Shown in pieces: positions 25,346-34,709 of a stretch of 64,000 nt of DNA. The stretch covers positions 1 to 64,000 of the forward strand of contig JAUIAV010000007.1 of the NCBI GenBank assembly GCA_030425195.1. The letters are read 5' to 3'. The translations under genes were made by a program, and so were the position numbers. The first letter of the stretch is position 1. Each line of letters opens with the position of its first letter. The notes below the pieces were generated by a model. That model worked only from the letters and a program-made list of their open reading frames with translations. It was not told the origin of the DNA and did no database searches. Origin of the DNA: Gammaproteobacteria bacterium (lineage in GTDB: Bacteria; Pseudomonadota; Gammaproteobacteria; Pseudomonadales; Azotimanducaceae).

Positions 25346-26548
25346 ATGCGCGCAACCTACATCACCGCCATCCTCATCGCGATCGCGATCGGTGCCTGGC
25401 TCCTGTCCGGCCAGCTCGGAGAATCCGAGGAGGTCCGGCACGACACACTGGCAGAGCAGAACCGTCAGAATGCGGCACGGCAGCAGGACGCAGAGCCCAC
25501 ACGGGTGCGGGCACGGGTGATCAACGCTTCGCCTCAGGTGCAGCACGTGGTCCTCAGGGGCAAGACCGAAAACAAGCGTACGGTGAGCGTGAAAGCAGAG
25601 ACTTCCGGCCGGATCGTCGACCGTCCCGTGGAACGCGGCACCGCCGTGGAGGAAGGGGATCTGCTGTGTCAGATTTCCATGGAAGACCGTTACGCCTCGC
25701 TCGCGGAATCGCGGGAAGCGCTGAACCAGGCGAAGATCGAATACGAAGGCAGCCTGAAGCTGAAGGAACGGGGCTATCAGTCCGACACCGCCATCGCCCA
25801 GGCAAAGGCCACCCTGGCCGCTGCGGAAGCCAAGCTCAAGCGGGCGGAGCTGGACATCCAGCGCACCTACGTTCGCGCGCCGTTCGCCGGTGTCGTCGAG
25901 GAAGTGCATTCGGAGGTCGGCGACTATGTGGCGCCGGGTACCGCCTGTGTCACGGTGGTGGATCTGAACCCCATGCTTCTGGTGGGCCGGGTCGCGGAGA
26001 AGGACGTGCACCTGCTCAAAGTGGAGCAGCCGGTGGTCGGACTCATGAGTGACGGCACGGAGGTCGAGGGCCCCGTCTCCTTCATCGGCGCTCAGAGCGA
26101 CCCGGCAACCCGCACCTACGCGGTGGAGATCGAGATACCGAATCCGGACTACGATCTGCGCTCCGGTCTCACCACCGAGATCCGCATTCCGGTGGCCGAG
26201 GTCATGGCTCAGAAAATCAGTCCGGCGCTGTTCGCACTGGACGACGAAGGCCGCATCGGCGTACGGATCGTGAACGAATCCGGCGCGGTGGAATTCCACC
26301 ACGTCTTCATCGTCCGCGACGAGCCGGACGGCGTCTGGGTATCCGGGCTGCCGGATGTGGCCACCCTCATCACGGTGGGACAGGAGCTGGTCGTGCCGGG
26401 AGAACTGGTCGAAGTGGACTTCGAGGCCAGCGGTGAGATGCCGGCCAGCACTCTGGAATCGGCCAGCCCGCCGGATGACATGAGCGGCAGAGTTTCCCCG
26501 GAAGCCGGCTCGGGTAACGGGCTCAAGCTCACCGCCGCTTCCCCGTAA
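25346..26548 (+). CDS. RND efflux periplasmic adaptor subunit (membrane fusion protein)
   Basis: 400 residues. An N-terminal membrane anchor (ITAILIAIAIGAWLLSG) is followed by a lipoyl/barrel-sandwich domain (VSVKAETSGRIVDRPVERGTAVEEGDLLCQI), an alpha hairpin with coiled-coil character (about residues 115-170), the returning LDIQRTYVRAPFAGVVEEVHSEVGDYVAPGT, and a beta-barrel plus membrane-proximal domain. It links an RND pump to an outer-membrane channel; no TolC-type gene is nearby. It begins 5 bases ahead of the pump gene and the two form an operon. An AAGGGATTC ribosome site precedes ATG 25346. Confidence 0.95.
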   Translation: MRATYITAILIAIAIGAWLLSGQLGESEEVRHDTLAEQNRQNAARQQDAEPTRVRARVINASPQVQHVVLRGKTENKRTVSVKAETSGRIVDRPVERGTAVEEGDLLCQISMEDRYASLAESREALNQAKIEYEGSLKLKERGYQSDTAIAQAKATLAAAEAKLKRAELDIQRTYVRAPFAGVVEEVHSEVGDYVAPGTACVTVVDLNPMLLVGRVAEKDVHLLKVEQPVVGLMSDGTEVEGPVSFIGAQSDPATRTYAVEIEIPNPDYDLRSGLTTEIRIPVAEVMAQKISPALFALDDEGRIGVRIVNESGAVEFHHVFIVRDEPDGVWVSGLPDVATLITVGQELVVPGELVEVDFEASGEMPASTLESASPPDDMSGRVSPEAGSGNGLKLTAASP

Positions 26549-26552
26549 TCCG

Positions 26553-29500
26553 ATGAACAGCTTCATCGATGCCGCCATAAATCGCACCAGGACGACCATG
26601 CTGCTCATGCTCATGGTGGTGCTGAGCGGCCTCATCTCCTACAACGCCATCCCCATCGAGAACGATCCGCACATCGAAGTGCCGTTCTTCATCGTCGGCG
26701 TGGTGCACGAAGGCATATCGCCGGAAGACTCCGAACGTCTTCTGGTGATGCCGATGGAGCTGGAACTGCGCAAGGTCGAAGGGCTCAAGGAGCTCAAGGC
26801 CTATGCCTCTGAAGGCTCGGCCACGCTGCTCGTCGAATTCGATGCGGAGTACGACCTGGACCAGGCGCTGCTCGACGTGCGGGAAGCCGTGGACCGGGCG
26901 AAGGTGGAACTGCCCAGCACCGCGGAGGAGCCGTTCGTCCGCGAGGAATCCACGGACGATTTCCCCATCATCCAGGTCAATCTGGTGGGCGACGATGTGC
27001 CCGAGCGCATGCTCTACAACCTCGCCATCGATCTCAGAGACGACATTGAAGCCATTCCGGACGTGCTCGAAGCGGAGCTTCGCGGCGAGCGGGAGGAAAT
27101 GCTCGAGGCCGTCATCGACCCGAACGCGCTCGAGGCCTATCAGATCTCCAACGAGGAACTGATCAACACCATCGTGCGCAACAACCGGCTGATTCCGGCC
27201 GGCAGCATCGATACCGGCAGCGGCCGTTTCGCGGTCAAGGTGCCGAGCGTCATCGAAGAGGCCCAGGACATCTTCGATCTGCCGATCAAATCGAGCGGCG
27301 ACACGGTGGTGACCCTGGCTGACGTGGCCGAGGTACGCCGCACCTTCAAGGACCGCGTGAGCTATGCGCGCGTCAACGGCAGAAACACGCTCTCACTGGC
27401 CATCACCAAGCGGGCCAACGCCAACATCATCGACACCACGGACCGGGTGAAAGCGATCGTCGAACGCTACCGGGAAAACCTGCCCTCGAAGGTGGAGATC
27501 TTCTATTCCCAGGACCAGGCGCCGTTCGCCCAGCAGCAGGTGACGGAACTGCAGGGCAACATCTTCACCGCTCTCGCGCTCGTCATGGTGCTGGTGGTGG
27601 CGGCCATGGGCTTCCGCAGCGGCCTGATTGTCGGTCTCGGCATTCCCGTGTCCTTTCTGTTCGCGCTCATCTTCGTCTACCTGCTTGGCTATACGTTCAA
27701 CTTCATGGTCATGTTCGGCATGCTGCTCGGTCTCGGCATGCTCATCGACGGGGCCATCGTGGTCACCGAGTATGCTGACCGGAAAATGACGGAGGGATTC
27801 GACCGGCGGGCCGCCTACTCCATGGCCGCGAAACGGATGTTCTGGCCGGTGGTGGCCTCCACCGCCACCACCCTCGCCGCCTTTCTGCCGCTGATGTTCT
27901 GGCCCGGCGTTTCCGGCAAGTTCATGCGTTATCTGCCGGTCACCGTGTTCACCGTTCTCTCGGGCTCACTGGTCTATGCGCTCATCTTCGGGCCGGTTCT
28001 CGGGTCTCTGTTCGGCCGGGCCGGTTCCAAGGATCAGAAGTCCATGGAAACCCTGAAGCAGCTGGAAGACGGGGATCCGACGAAGCTGAAGAGTTTCACC
28101 GGGCTGTACGCCCGTCTGCTCGCCCTGGCGAGCCGGTATGCCGTCGTCACCCTCGCCCTGATCGCGACGCTGCTGGTCACCATCTTCTGGGCCTACGGAA
28201 GGTACGGACAGGGCATGATCTTCTTCTCCGAGATCGATCCCAAATTCGCTCAGATCACCATCAAGGCCCGGGGCAACCTGTCCGCCCAGGAAATCAATGC
28301 GCTGGTCAGTGAGGTGGAGACGGAGGTCCTGGAAGTCTCCGGGATCAAGGGCATGAACACCTACACCATTCTTTCCGGTTCGGATTCGAGAGACGGCCTG
28401 GACAAGATCGGCGGTATCTTCGTGGAACTGCACGACGAGAATGAACGGGACCGGAAGGGAGCCGAGATCTTCCAGGAGATTCGAACGAGAACCTCCCCGC
28501 TCTCCGGTATCCAGGTCGAGATCCAGAAGATGGAACAGGGTCCGCCCGTGGGCAAACCCATCCAGATTCAGTTCTCCTCCTACGATCGGGATCTGCTGGA
28601 GCCGGCGGTTTCCAGGATCCGGGCACACATGGAGACGATCCCGGAAATTCTCGACATCGACGACACCCGGTCCATGCCAGGCATCGAATGGCAGCTGACC
28701 GTCGATCGCGCCCAGGCTGCGCTGTACGGTGCCGATGTCTCTCAGGTGGGTGTCGCCGTGCAGCTGGTGACCAACGGCGTGAAGGTGGGCGAGTACCGTC
28801 CCGACCGGGCGGACGACGCCGTGGACATCCGCGTGCGCTACCCCACCGAAGACCGGGGCATCAGCATGCTCGACGATCTGAAGATCTCCACCCGCAACGG
28901 GCTGGTGCCGATTTCCAACTTCGTGCAGCGCGAGCCTTCCCCGAACGTGGATACCATTCAGAGAATCGACGGCATTCCGGTGGCGTTCATCCGGGCGAAC
29001 GTGGTGGACGGCGTGCTGGCCGATACGGTGGTCCGCGAGCTGCAGAGCTGGCTCGAAACCCAGACCTTCCCGTCCGAGCTCAACATCGATTTCCGGGGCG
29101 CAAATGAGGAACAGGCGGAATCCATGGCCTTCGTGCAGGTGGCCTTCCTCCTTTCGCTGCTGCTGATGTTCGTGCTGCTGGTGACTCAGTTCAACAGCAT
29201 CTACCAGGGCGTTCTGATCCTGGTCGCCGTGGTCATGTCCACCGCCGGGGTCCTGCTCGGCCTGCTGGTGCTCAATGCCCCGTTCAGCGCCATTCTTACC
29301 GGCGTCGGCGTGGTGGCGCTGGCCGGTATCGTGGTCAACAACAACATCGTGCTCATCGACACCTACAACCATATCCGCCGGGAGCATCCGGAGCTCGGGT
29401 ACGTGCAGGTGATCGTGCGAACGGGAGCGCAGCGCCTGCGACCGGTGATGCTGACCACGGTGACGACCATCTTCGGCCTGCTGCCGCTGGCGAGTAATCT

Positions 29501-29720
29501 GTCCATCGATCTGATCAACCGGACGATCACCTATGGCGGCCAGCTCTCCAGCTTCTGGGTGCCGCTGTCCCAGGCCATCGTCTCCGGGTTGACCTTCGCA
29601 ACGCTTCTGACCCTGGTGGCAACGCCCGCCATGCTGGCACTGCCGCATCAGCTCAAGCACCTGAGTCAGCGGCTGAAACACCGATTGAGCGACGGGACGG
29701 AGGCGACCGCGGGCGCCTGA
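26553..29720 (+). CDS. RND efflux transporter, inner-membrane subunit
   Basis: 1055 residues, the normal length for a proton-driven HAE/NFE-type RND pump. It has the AcrB-like plan: TM1 (RTTMLLMLMVVLSGLISYNAI), porter domain, the TM block from about residue 335 with GMLLGLGMLIDGAIVVTEYADR in TM4, a second porter domain (from about 560) and a second TM block (FVQVAFLLSLLLMFVLL, ALAGIVVNNNIVLIDTYNHIRR). In TM4 only one of the two relay Asp residues of AcrB is kept (IDGAIV in place of VDDAIV). It is cotranscribed with the adaptor 4 bases upstream. The substrate is unknown. Confidence 0.95.
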   Translation: MNSFIDAAINRTRTTMLLMLMVVLSGLISYNAIPIENDPHIEVPFFIVGVVHEGISPEDSERLLVMPMELELRKVEGLKELKAYASEGSATLLVEFDAEYDLDQALLDVREAVDRAKVELPSTAEEPFVREESTDDFPIIQVNLVGDDVPERMLYNLAIDLRDDIEAIPDVLEAELRGEREEMLEAVIDPNALEAYQISNEELINTIVRNNRLIPAGSIDTGSGRFAVKVPSVIEEAQDIFDLPIKSSGDTVVTLADVAEVRRTFKDRVSYARVNGRNTLSLAITKRANANIIDTTDRVKAIVERYRENLPSKVEIFYSQDQAPFAQQQVTELQGNIFTALALVMVLVVAAMGFRSGLIVGLGIPVSFLFALIFVYLLGYTFNFMVMFGMLLGLGMLIDGAIVVTEYADRKMTEGFDRRAAYSMAAKRMFWPVVASTATTLAAFLPLMFWPGVSGKFMRYLPVTVFTVLSGSLVYALIFGPVLGSLFGRAGSKDQKSMETLKQLEDGDPTKLKSFTGLYARLLALASRYAVVTLALIATLLVTIFWAYGRYGQGMIFFSEIDPKFAQITIKARGNLSAQEINALVSEVETEVLEVSGIKGMNTYTILSGSDSRDGLDKIGGIFVELHDENERDRKGAEIFQEIRTRTSPLSGIQVEIQKMEQGPPVGKPIQIQFSSYDRDLLEPAVSRIRAHMETIPEILDIDDTRSMPGIEWQLTVDRAQAALYGADVSQVGVAVQLVTNGVKVGEYRPDRADDAVDIRVRYPTEDRGISMLDDLKISTRNGLVPISNFVQREPSPNVDTIQRIDGIPVAFIRANVVDGVLADTVVRELQSWLETQTFPSELNIDFRGANEEQAESMAFVQVAFLLSLLLMFVLLVTQFNSIYQGVLILVAVVMSTAGVLLGLLVLNAPFSAILTGVGVVALAGIVVNNNIVLIDTYNHIRREHPELGYVQVIVRTGAQRLRPVMLTTVTTIFGLLPLASNLSIDLINRTITYGGQLSSFWVPLSQAIVSGLTFATLLTLVATPAMLALPHQLKHLSQRLKHRLSDGTEATAGA

Positions 29721-29790
29721 GCGGCCTGCGGGCATCTGCAGGTATCTGCCGATGGAGTTTCCGGTCTGTCTCGCTATAGACTAGCCGCCC

Positions 29791-32304
29791 ATGCAAGAAC
29801 CAGGCGCATGGGCCATCCCCCTGACCGAAAGCATCTGCGGGGATGCCGGACTGACCGGCGGCAAAGCCGCGGGCCTGGCCCGGCTGCGTGCTGACGACCT
29901 GCCCGTACCGCCCGCCTACATTCTGCCCGTTGCCGTCTTTAATGCGCATTTTCCGGACGCACAACCGGAACAGCGTCCGGAACGCCCGACGCTGGCACCC
30001 GAGCTCGCAACCACGCTTTCGCGTATCGCTGCCGAACTCTCCGGGGGCAATGGACGGAAGCTGGTCGTTCGTTCATCCGCGCTCGGCGAAGACGGGGATA
30101 CCGCGAGCTTCGCCGGTCAGAATGCCACCTACTACTACGTCGATGCCGCTTCTCTGACGAAGGCGGTCACGGACTGCTGGTTATCGCTCTGGTCCGAGCC
30201 TGCCCTGGCCTATCGACAGGCCAACGGCATTGACGGAGCCTTCGGCATGGCGGTGATCATTCAGCAGATGGTCCAGTCCGAACGGTCTGGCGTCTGTTTC
30301 TCCGAGGACCCGACCGGCGAGAAATCCGATCACGCTCTCCTGGAATCCAGCTGGGGTCTGGGTGCTGCACTCGTGGACGGACGGGTATCCCCGGACCGCT
30401 TCTGGGTATCGCTCGATGGCCGCATCAACCAGCGGAGAATCAGCCGGAAACGTCTCAAGGTGGCGGAAGACCTGCGGGATCCCTCCGATGCCCGACTGGA
30501 GCCGGTGCCTCTGCGCCTGCAGACCCGCGCCTCGCTGTCCGACGTCGAAGTGGGTCGGATCGCTGACATGACTCGCGGGATCGCCCTGCGCTGGGGTGTT
30601 CCCCAGGACGTGGAATGGGCCATGCACGGCGACGAGCTGTACATCCTTCAGAGTCGACCGATCACCGCTCAGGCCATGCCGCGAACTGTGCAATCCACGG
30701 TCGATGGTGGCGCGGTGGACGGCCGGTGGGTGCTGTTCAAGCCCACCGCCGAGAACTTCCAGGAGCCCATGACACCCATGACGGTGGATCTGTATCGAAG
30801 GGTCATACCGCCGTTCGGGCGCTTCATCCACGGCCGCTTCTACGTGAACGCCGATCTTGCCGCCCACCTTCTGCCCTGGTCTCTGAGCGAGGAGGCACTC
30901 GCCGATGTACTGCTGATGCGCGGTGCGCCCGCCGATCAGCCGCTCGACTGGCGTCGGCTGCTCGGCCTCGGCGCGATTCTCTCTGCGGGCTATCTTCTGA
31001 ACGGCATCACCTGGCACAGAACGGCTCGCGTCCCGCTGTCGAGTCTCGACGCATTCGCTTCCCTGTGTGACGGTGTTCTGGCCCGGGACGATCTGGACCC
31101 GCTGGCATCGCTGCGCCAACTGGTGCTGAACGACCACCCTTTCCGGCCCATCGGCGAGTTTCCGATCCAATGCAACATCTCGTCGGGCCGCTATTTTCTG
31201 CTCATCGAGGTGCTGAACCGGCTGCTTGCCCGGATAGCACCCGACTACGATCGGACCAATCTCTCTCTCGTGCTGTCGGGTGGGCCTGCCATGCTGTCCA
31301 GGCAGATGGTGGAAGGTATCCGTGAACTGGCCGACATAGCGCGCGCCGACACGGTACTTGCCGCCGCCATGGTTGAGCCCGCTTCGGATCTTCAGGCAAC
31401 CACCCTCGCCCTGGGCGATTCCCATCCGTTCAATCTCGCGCTGGAGTCGTTTCTCGCCCGATACGGACATCGTGCCGTGCGTGAGATCGAGCTCATGACT
31501 CCGCGCTGGCGGGAAGACAACAACAGCGTGCTGAATCTTGTCAGAAGCTTCTTTGCCAGGCAGACGACAGAGGAGAGGACTGACCCGCACGGACTGCTGC
31601 TCGCCGCAGAGGACGAGCTGCATCAGGCCCTGCCCCACCGCTGGCAGAGGCGCCTGACAGACCAACTCATCGAACGGATCCGCTACTACGTCACGTTGCG
31701 CGAGAACACACGGTACTACCACACCATGGCCATGGCGGTGATTCGCGTAAAGCTCAAGGCACTGGAGCAGAAACTGCTGCAGGCCGACAAGCTCAAGTGC
31801 GAGGACGATGTGTTCTTCCTCGAGTACGACGAGGCTGCGGCCCTGGACGAGGGAGCGCTCGACTGGACCGATCTGGAGCCGGTCATCCGCCGCCGGCGTC
31901 TGGACTACCAGAATCAGTGCTTCACCCGGCCTCCGGAAAGCTTCAACATCCTGGCGCGGATTCCGCTGCTGATTCCCGAAGGAAACCTGCTGGTGGGGGA
32001 TTGTGCGAGCCCGGGCGTGGCTGCCGGAACCGCCCGCATCGTCCGTGACCCCAGCATGGCATCGGAGCTGCGTGCAGGGGACATTCTGGTCGCACCCTAT
32101 ACCGACCCGGCCTGGACCCCTCTGTTTCCCGGGACGGCCGCCATCATCGTCGAGGTAGGCAGCTACCTCTCTCATGCGGGCACGGTGGCACGGGAATACG
32201 GTGTGCCCTGCCTCGTGGACGTGCACGGCTGCATGGACAGAATCCATTCCGGTGCGCAGCTGAGGGTCAATGCCACCGAGGGCTGGGTGGAGATCGTCTC
32301 GTGA
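29791..32304 (+). CDS. PEP-synthase/rifampin-phosphotransferase-like multidomain protein
   Basis: 837 residues. N-terminal pyruvate phosphate dikinase ATP-grasp domain (GGKAAGLARLRADDLPVPPAYI, LVVRSSALGEDGDTASFAGQN, EWAMHGDELYILQSRPITAQ), a long middle region (about 300-720) and a C-terminal phosphohistidine swivelling domain with YLSHAGTVAREYGVPCLVDV, His 795 being the phosphate carrier. There is no C-terminal PEP/pyruvate barrel as in PEP synthase. ATP-domain, substrate domain and His domain in this order and length is the plan of rifampin phosphotransferase Rph and related antibiotic or small-molecule phosphotransferases. The actual substrate is unknown. The next gene overlaps by 4 bases. 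Confidence 0.85.
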   Translation: MQEPGAWAIPLTESICGDAGLTGGKAAGLARLRADDLPVPPAYILPVAVFNAHFPDAQPEQRPERPTLAPELATTLSRIAAELSGGNGRKLVVRSSALGEDGDTASFAGQNATYYYVDAASLTKAVTDCWLSLWSEPALAYRQANGIDGAFGMAVIIQQMVQSERSGVCFSEDPTGEKSDHALLESSWGLGAALVDGRVSPDRFWVSLDGRINQRRISRKRLKVAEDLRDPSDARLEPVPLRLQTRASLSDVEVGRIADMTRGIALRWGVPQDVEWAMHGDELYILQSRPITAQAMPRTVQSTVDGGAVDGRWVLFKPTAENFQEPMTPMTVDLYRRVIPPFGRFIHGRFYVNADLAAHLLPWSLSEEALADVLLMRGAPADQPLDWRRLLGLGAILSAGYLLNGITWHRTARVPLSSLDAFASLCDGVLARDDLDPLASLRQLVLNDHPFRPIGEFPIQCNISSGRYFLLIEVLNRLLARIAPDYDRTNLSLVLSGGPAMLSRQMVEGIRELADIARADTVLAAAMVEPASDLQATTLALGDSHPFNLALESFLARYGHRAVREIELMTPRWREDNNSVLNLVRSFFARQTTEERTDPHGLLLAAEDELHQALPHRWQRRLTDQLIERIRYYVTLRENTRYYHTMAMAVIRVKLKALEQKLLQADKLKCEDDVFFLEYDEAAALDEGALDWTDLEPVIRRRRLDYQNQCFTRPPESFNILARIPLLIPEGNLLVGDCASPGVAAGTARIVRDPSMASELRAGDILVAPYTDPAWTPLFPGTAAIIVEVGSYLSHAGTVAREYGVPCLVDVHGCMDRIHSGAQLRVNATEGWVEIVS

Positions 32305-32588
32305 TCGAGGGGCTGGTTTTTCTGCTCAGCATGCCGCTGACCGTCTATACGCTGAGCGGCACTCTGGAGGTGGTCGATCAGCCGGAATCGGCCGGACGCT
32401 TCCGTGCGCTGCTCGGACTCGCCTTCCGCGTCGCGCTGTTCACCATTCTGACGCTCAGCACGCCGGCCGGAGCCAGAATCTGGATTCTGTTCGGCGCCAT
32501 CACCGCCATCGCACTGAGCCTGACGGGTCAGTTCGCAATCCGCTATCTGATCCGGAGCGGCCGCTGGCCGACCGAACGGGTCGAGTGA
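32301..32588 (+). CDS. Small membrane protein coupled to the phosphotransferase-like gene
   Basis: 95 residues starting at GTG 32301, overlapping the preceding stop as GTGA. Three hydrophobic segments are visible: LVFLLSMPLTVYTLSGTL, FRVALFTILTLS and IWILFGAITAIALSLTG. The C-terminus is basic (RYLIRSGRWPTERVE). Family not recognised. The tight overlap implies cotranslation with the 837-residue protein and perhaps a role in placing it at the membrane; that is inference. Confidence 0.7.
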   Translation: MIEGLVFLLSMPLTVYTLSGTLEVVDQPESAGRFRALLGLAFRVALFTILTLSTPAGARIWILFGAITAIALSLTGQFAIRYLIRSGRWPTERVE

Positions 32589-32631
32589 CCGAAACGGCGC
32601 TTCGTCCGGGACAAGGTGCTCCGTCGGGAAA

Positions 32632-32686
32632 AAAAGAACCCCGGCGACACGGGATTGGGGAGGGGAGGGGAGGTATGTCGCCGGGG
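32632..32686 (-). terminator. Minus-strand intrinsic terminator with G4/C4-type loop
   Basis: An 11-base perfect inverted repeat, CCCCGGCGACA (32639-32649) and TGTCGCCGGGG (32676-32686), followed on the minus strand by TTCTTTTTTT (plus-strand A-run at 32630-32637). It terminates the alpha/beta hydrolase transcript that ends at 32855. The 26-base loop has four G-runs on the plus strand (GGG, then three GGGG separated by A), enough for a G-quadruplex. Confidence 0.85.
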
Positions 32687-32854
32687 TGCTTTAAACGGGG
32701 GAATAAAGCCAATTAATCACTCAATCTTGTACGGTCTGGAAATCCCTTCCCGTCGCGTACAGGGAGATTTATAGCAAATCGTTCCCTGCACATAAGCGTT
32801 AGTCCGATATTCGGCACCAGAGTTCCGACAGGCGTCGAAAATAGTTTTCCCAGA

Positions 32855-33652
32855 TCAACCGTCCGTCTTAAGCCATTGAATTATATGGGGATATGCAGAC
32901 CTGTCCTGAACCAGAAACAGGTGCCCACCCGAGAAGAACTCGAGTTCCGCGTCCGGTATGCGCGTCTGCATGGCCTCCATGTTCGCCACGGGCGCGATGC
33001 CGTCATAGCGGCCTCCGGCCAGAAGCACGGGCATCTTCAGATCCGGCAGACGCGCCCAGGTATCGTGTCCGGCGCGAGCTTCGAGTTGCCTCGCCGCACC
33101 GGACTCATCCCGATCCGCCCGGCGCCCCGCCAGAGACAGATCGAGCAGTGCCTGCCATTTATCCGGATTCGCCTCGCGCCAGGCCGCATCCCGACGCGTA
33201 TCCGCCAGGGTCAGATGACGGGCAGCACGCTCGGCCGGCGCCAGATCCTCCAGCTCATGAAGGGGAAAGGAGGCACCGCCCTCCCCTCCGGCACTGGTGC
33301 AGGCGAGCACGAGCCGCTGCACCTTCTCCGGATGGCGCAAAGCGAGCTCCTGAGCAACCATGCCCCCGAAGGAAACGCCCATCACGGGTACCGACCCCCA
33401 GCCCAGAGCATCGAGGAGGGCGGCCGCGTCGTCGGCATAGTCAGCCATGCGGTATTCCGCGCCCGGCTTATCCGTCTGTCCGAGTCCGCGCTGATCATAA
33501 GCAAGCACCTCGAACGCATCCGCCAGAGGCCCGTCGAACACGTTCGGACGGACCCTCAGGTCACCGCCCGTGCCACTGATGAAAAGCAGGCGCGGACCCC
33601 CGCCGTGCCGTTCGTAATGGATGCGGATACCGTTCGCGGTAACTGCGGGCAT
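32855..33652 (-). CDS. Alpha/beta hydrolase
   Basis: 265 residues. The catalytic triad is readable: nucleophile Ser in GVSFGGM, Asp in AGGRYDGIAP, His in FFSGGHLFLVQD. The N-terminus MPAVTANGIRIHYERHGGG and the YDQRGLGQTDKP segment are typical of the 3-oxoadipate enol-lactonase/esterase group. Start ATG 33652 follows GGGGGAGATCAAG; the frame continues upstream to 33811 but that part lies across the promoter of the divergent LLM gene. Substrate unknown; a lactonase or C-C hydrolase in a catabolic route is plausible. Confidence 0.9.
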   Translation of the reverse strand: MPAVTANGIRIHYERHGGGPRLLFISGTGGDLRVRPNVFDGPLADAFEVLAYDQRGLGQTDKPGAEYRMADYADDAAALLDALGWGSVPVMGVSFGGMVAQELALRHPEKVQRLVLACTSAGGEGGASFPLHELEDLAPAERAARHLTLADTRRDAAWREANPDKWQALLDLSLAGRRADRDESGAARQLEARAGHDTWARLPDLKMPVLLAGGRYDGIAPVANMEAMQTRIPDAELEFFSGGHLFLVQDRSAYPHIIQWLKTDG

Positions 33653-33755
33653 CTTGATCTCCCCCGTGATTCCCCGGCGGCCCGCCCGGCCGCTTCCCTT
33701 CCCGCTCCCCTGCACGGTATGCTCCGTGGCCTTCTGCAGTCGGGACCGAGAGCGA

Positions 33756-34703
33756 ATGAGTATCTCACTGGGTGTGCACGTGGGCCAACAGAACATGGCC
33801 ATGGATGACATGCGTGCGCTGTGGCGGAAGCTGGACGAGCACCGTGTGGACTGGATATCCGCCTGGGATCATTTCTACGAGGCGCCACCCAAAGGCGGAA
33901 CCGAGCCGCATTTTGAGGCGCTGGCAACGCTCGGCGCCCTGGCCGCCGAGACCAGCCACGCACGCATAGGCTGTCTGGTCTTCTACGTGGGTTACCGGAA
34001 CCCCGCGCTGCTCGCGAAAGCGGCCACCACGCTCGACCACATCAGCGGCGGCAGGTTCGAGCTCGGCATCGGCGCCGGCTGGCACATCTGGGAGGCGAAC
34101 GCGTACGGGTATCCGTTTCCGGACATCGGCACCCGTCTGGACATGCTCGAGGAAGCAGCACAGATCATCCGCCGGATGCTGACCGAGGAGCGCACCACTT
34201 TTTCCGGCATCCACTACCAGGTGGACGATGCCAGCTGTCTGCCCCGCCCGGTCCAGGAACGGCTGCCCATCTGGATTGGCGGCGTCGGCGAGAAACGCAC
34301 TCTGAAAATCGTTGCCGACCATGCGGACGGCTGGAATGCCGCCTATCTGTCACCCGAGGAGTTTTCCCGGGTGAACGACGTGCTCAACCAGTGGTGTGAG
34401 GACGAGCATCGGGATCCGAAGTCGCTCAAGCGGGCGGCCAACGTGCTGTTCAATCTCGGTCTGGACGATATGGAGCTGGCAAGGCAGCGTGAGGTCCTCG
34501 AACGCGACTGGGGTCCCATGGCCGAGCGTACCGCCCAGGGCGCACTTCTGTGCACGCCGGAGCGTGCGGTGGAGCGGATCATGGAATACGTGGAGGCCGG
34601 TGCGGACGAGGTGAACATCGCCCTGCGCGCTCCCTGGAATCCCGAAGCGCTGGACGCCTATCTGACGGACGTGATTCCGAACGTCAGGAAGGCCGCCGGC
34701 TGA
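33756..34703 (+). CDS. LLM-class (luciferase-like) flavin/F420-type oxidoreductase
   Basis: 315 residues in a TIM-barrel luciferase-like monooxygenase fold: SISLGVHVGQQ, then VDWISAWDHFYEAPPKGG, LAAETSHARIGCLVFYVGYRNPALLAKAATTLDHISGGRFELGIGAGW (the family signature) and LPIWIGGVGEKRTLKIVADHADGWN. Many proteobacterial members are named F420-dependent but may use FMN; nothing here decides the cofactor. ATG 33756 is preferred; upstream frame overlaps the divergent hydrolase. Reduction or oxygenation of an unknown substrate. Confidence 0.9.
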   Translation: MSISLGVHVGQQNMAMDDMRALWRKLDEHRVDWISAWDHFYEAPPKGGTEPHFEALATLGALAAETSHARIGCLVFYVGYRNPALLAKAATTLDHISGGRFELGIGAGWHIWEANAYGYPFPDIGTRLDMLEEAAQIIRRMLTEERTTFSGIHYQVDDASCLPRPVQERLPIWIGGVGEKRTLKIVADHADGWNAAYLSPEEFSRVNDVLNQWCEDEHRDPKSLKRAANVLFNLGLDDMELARQREVLERDWGPMAERTAQGALLCTPERAVERIMEYVEAGADEVNIALRAPWNPEALDAYLTDVIPNVRKAAG

Positions 34704-34709
34704 GCGTTC

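Noticed and set aside
27966-29735. 589-codon frame on the minus strand
   Set aside because: Antisense of the RND pump, no motifs, composition rich in His/Gln/Arg typical of shadow frames.
30181-32247. 688-codon minus-strand frame
   Set aside because: Antisense of the phosphotransferase-like gene, whose catalytic His motif and length are convincing.
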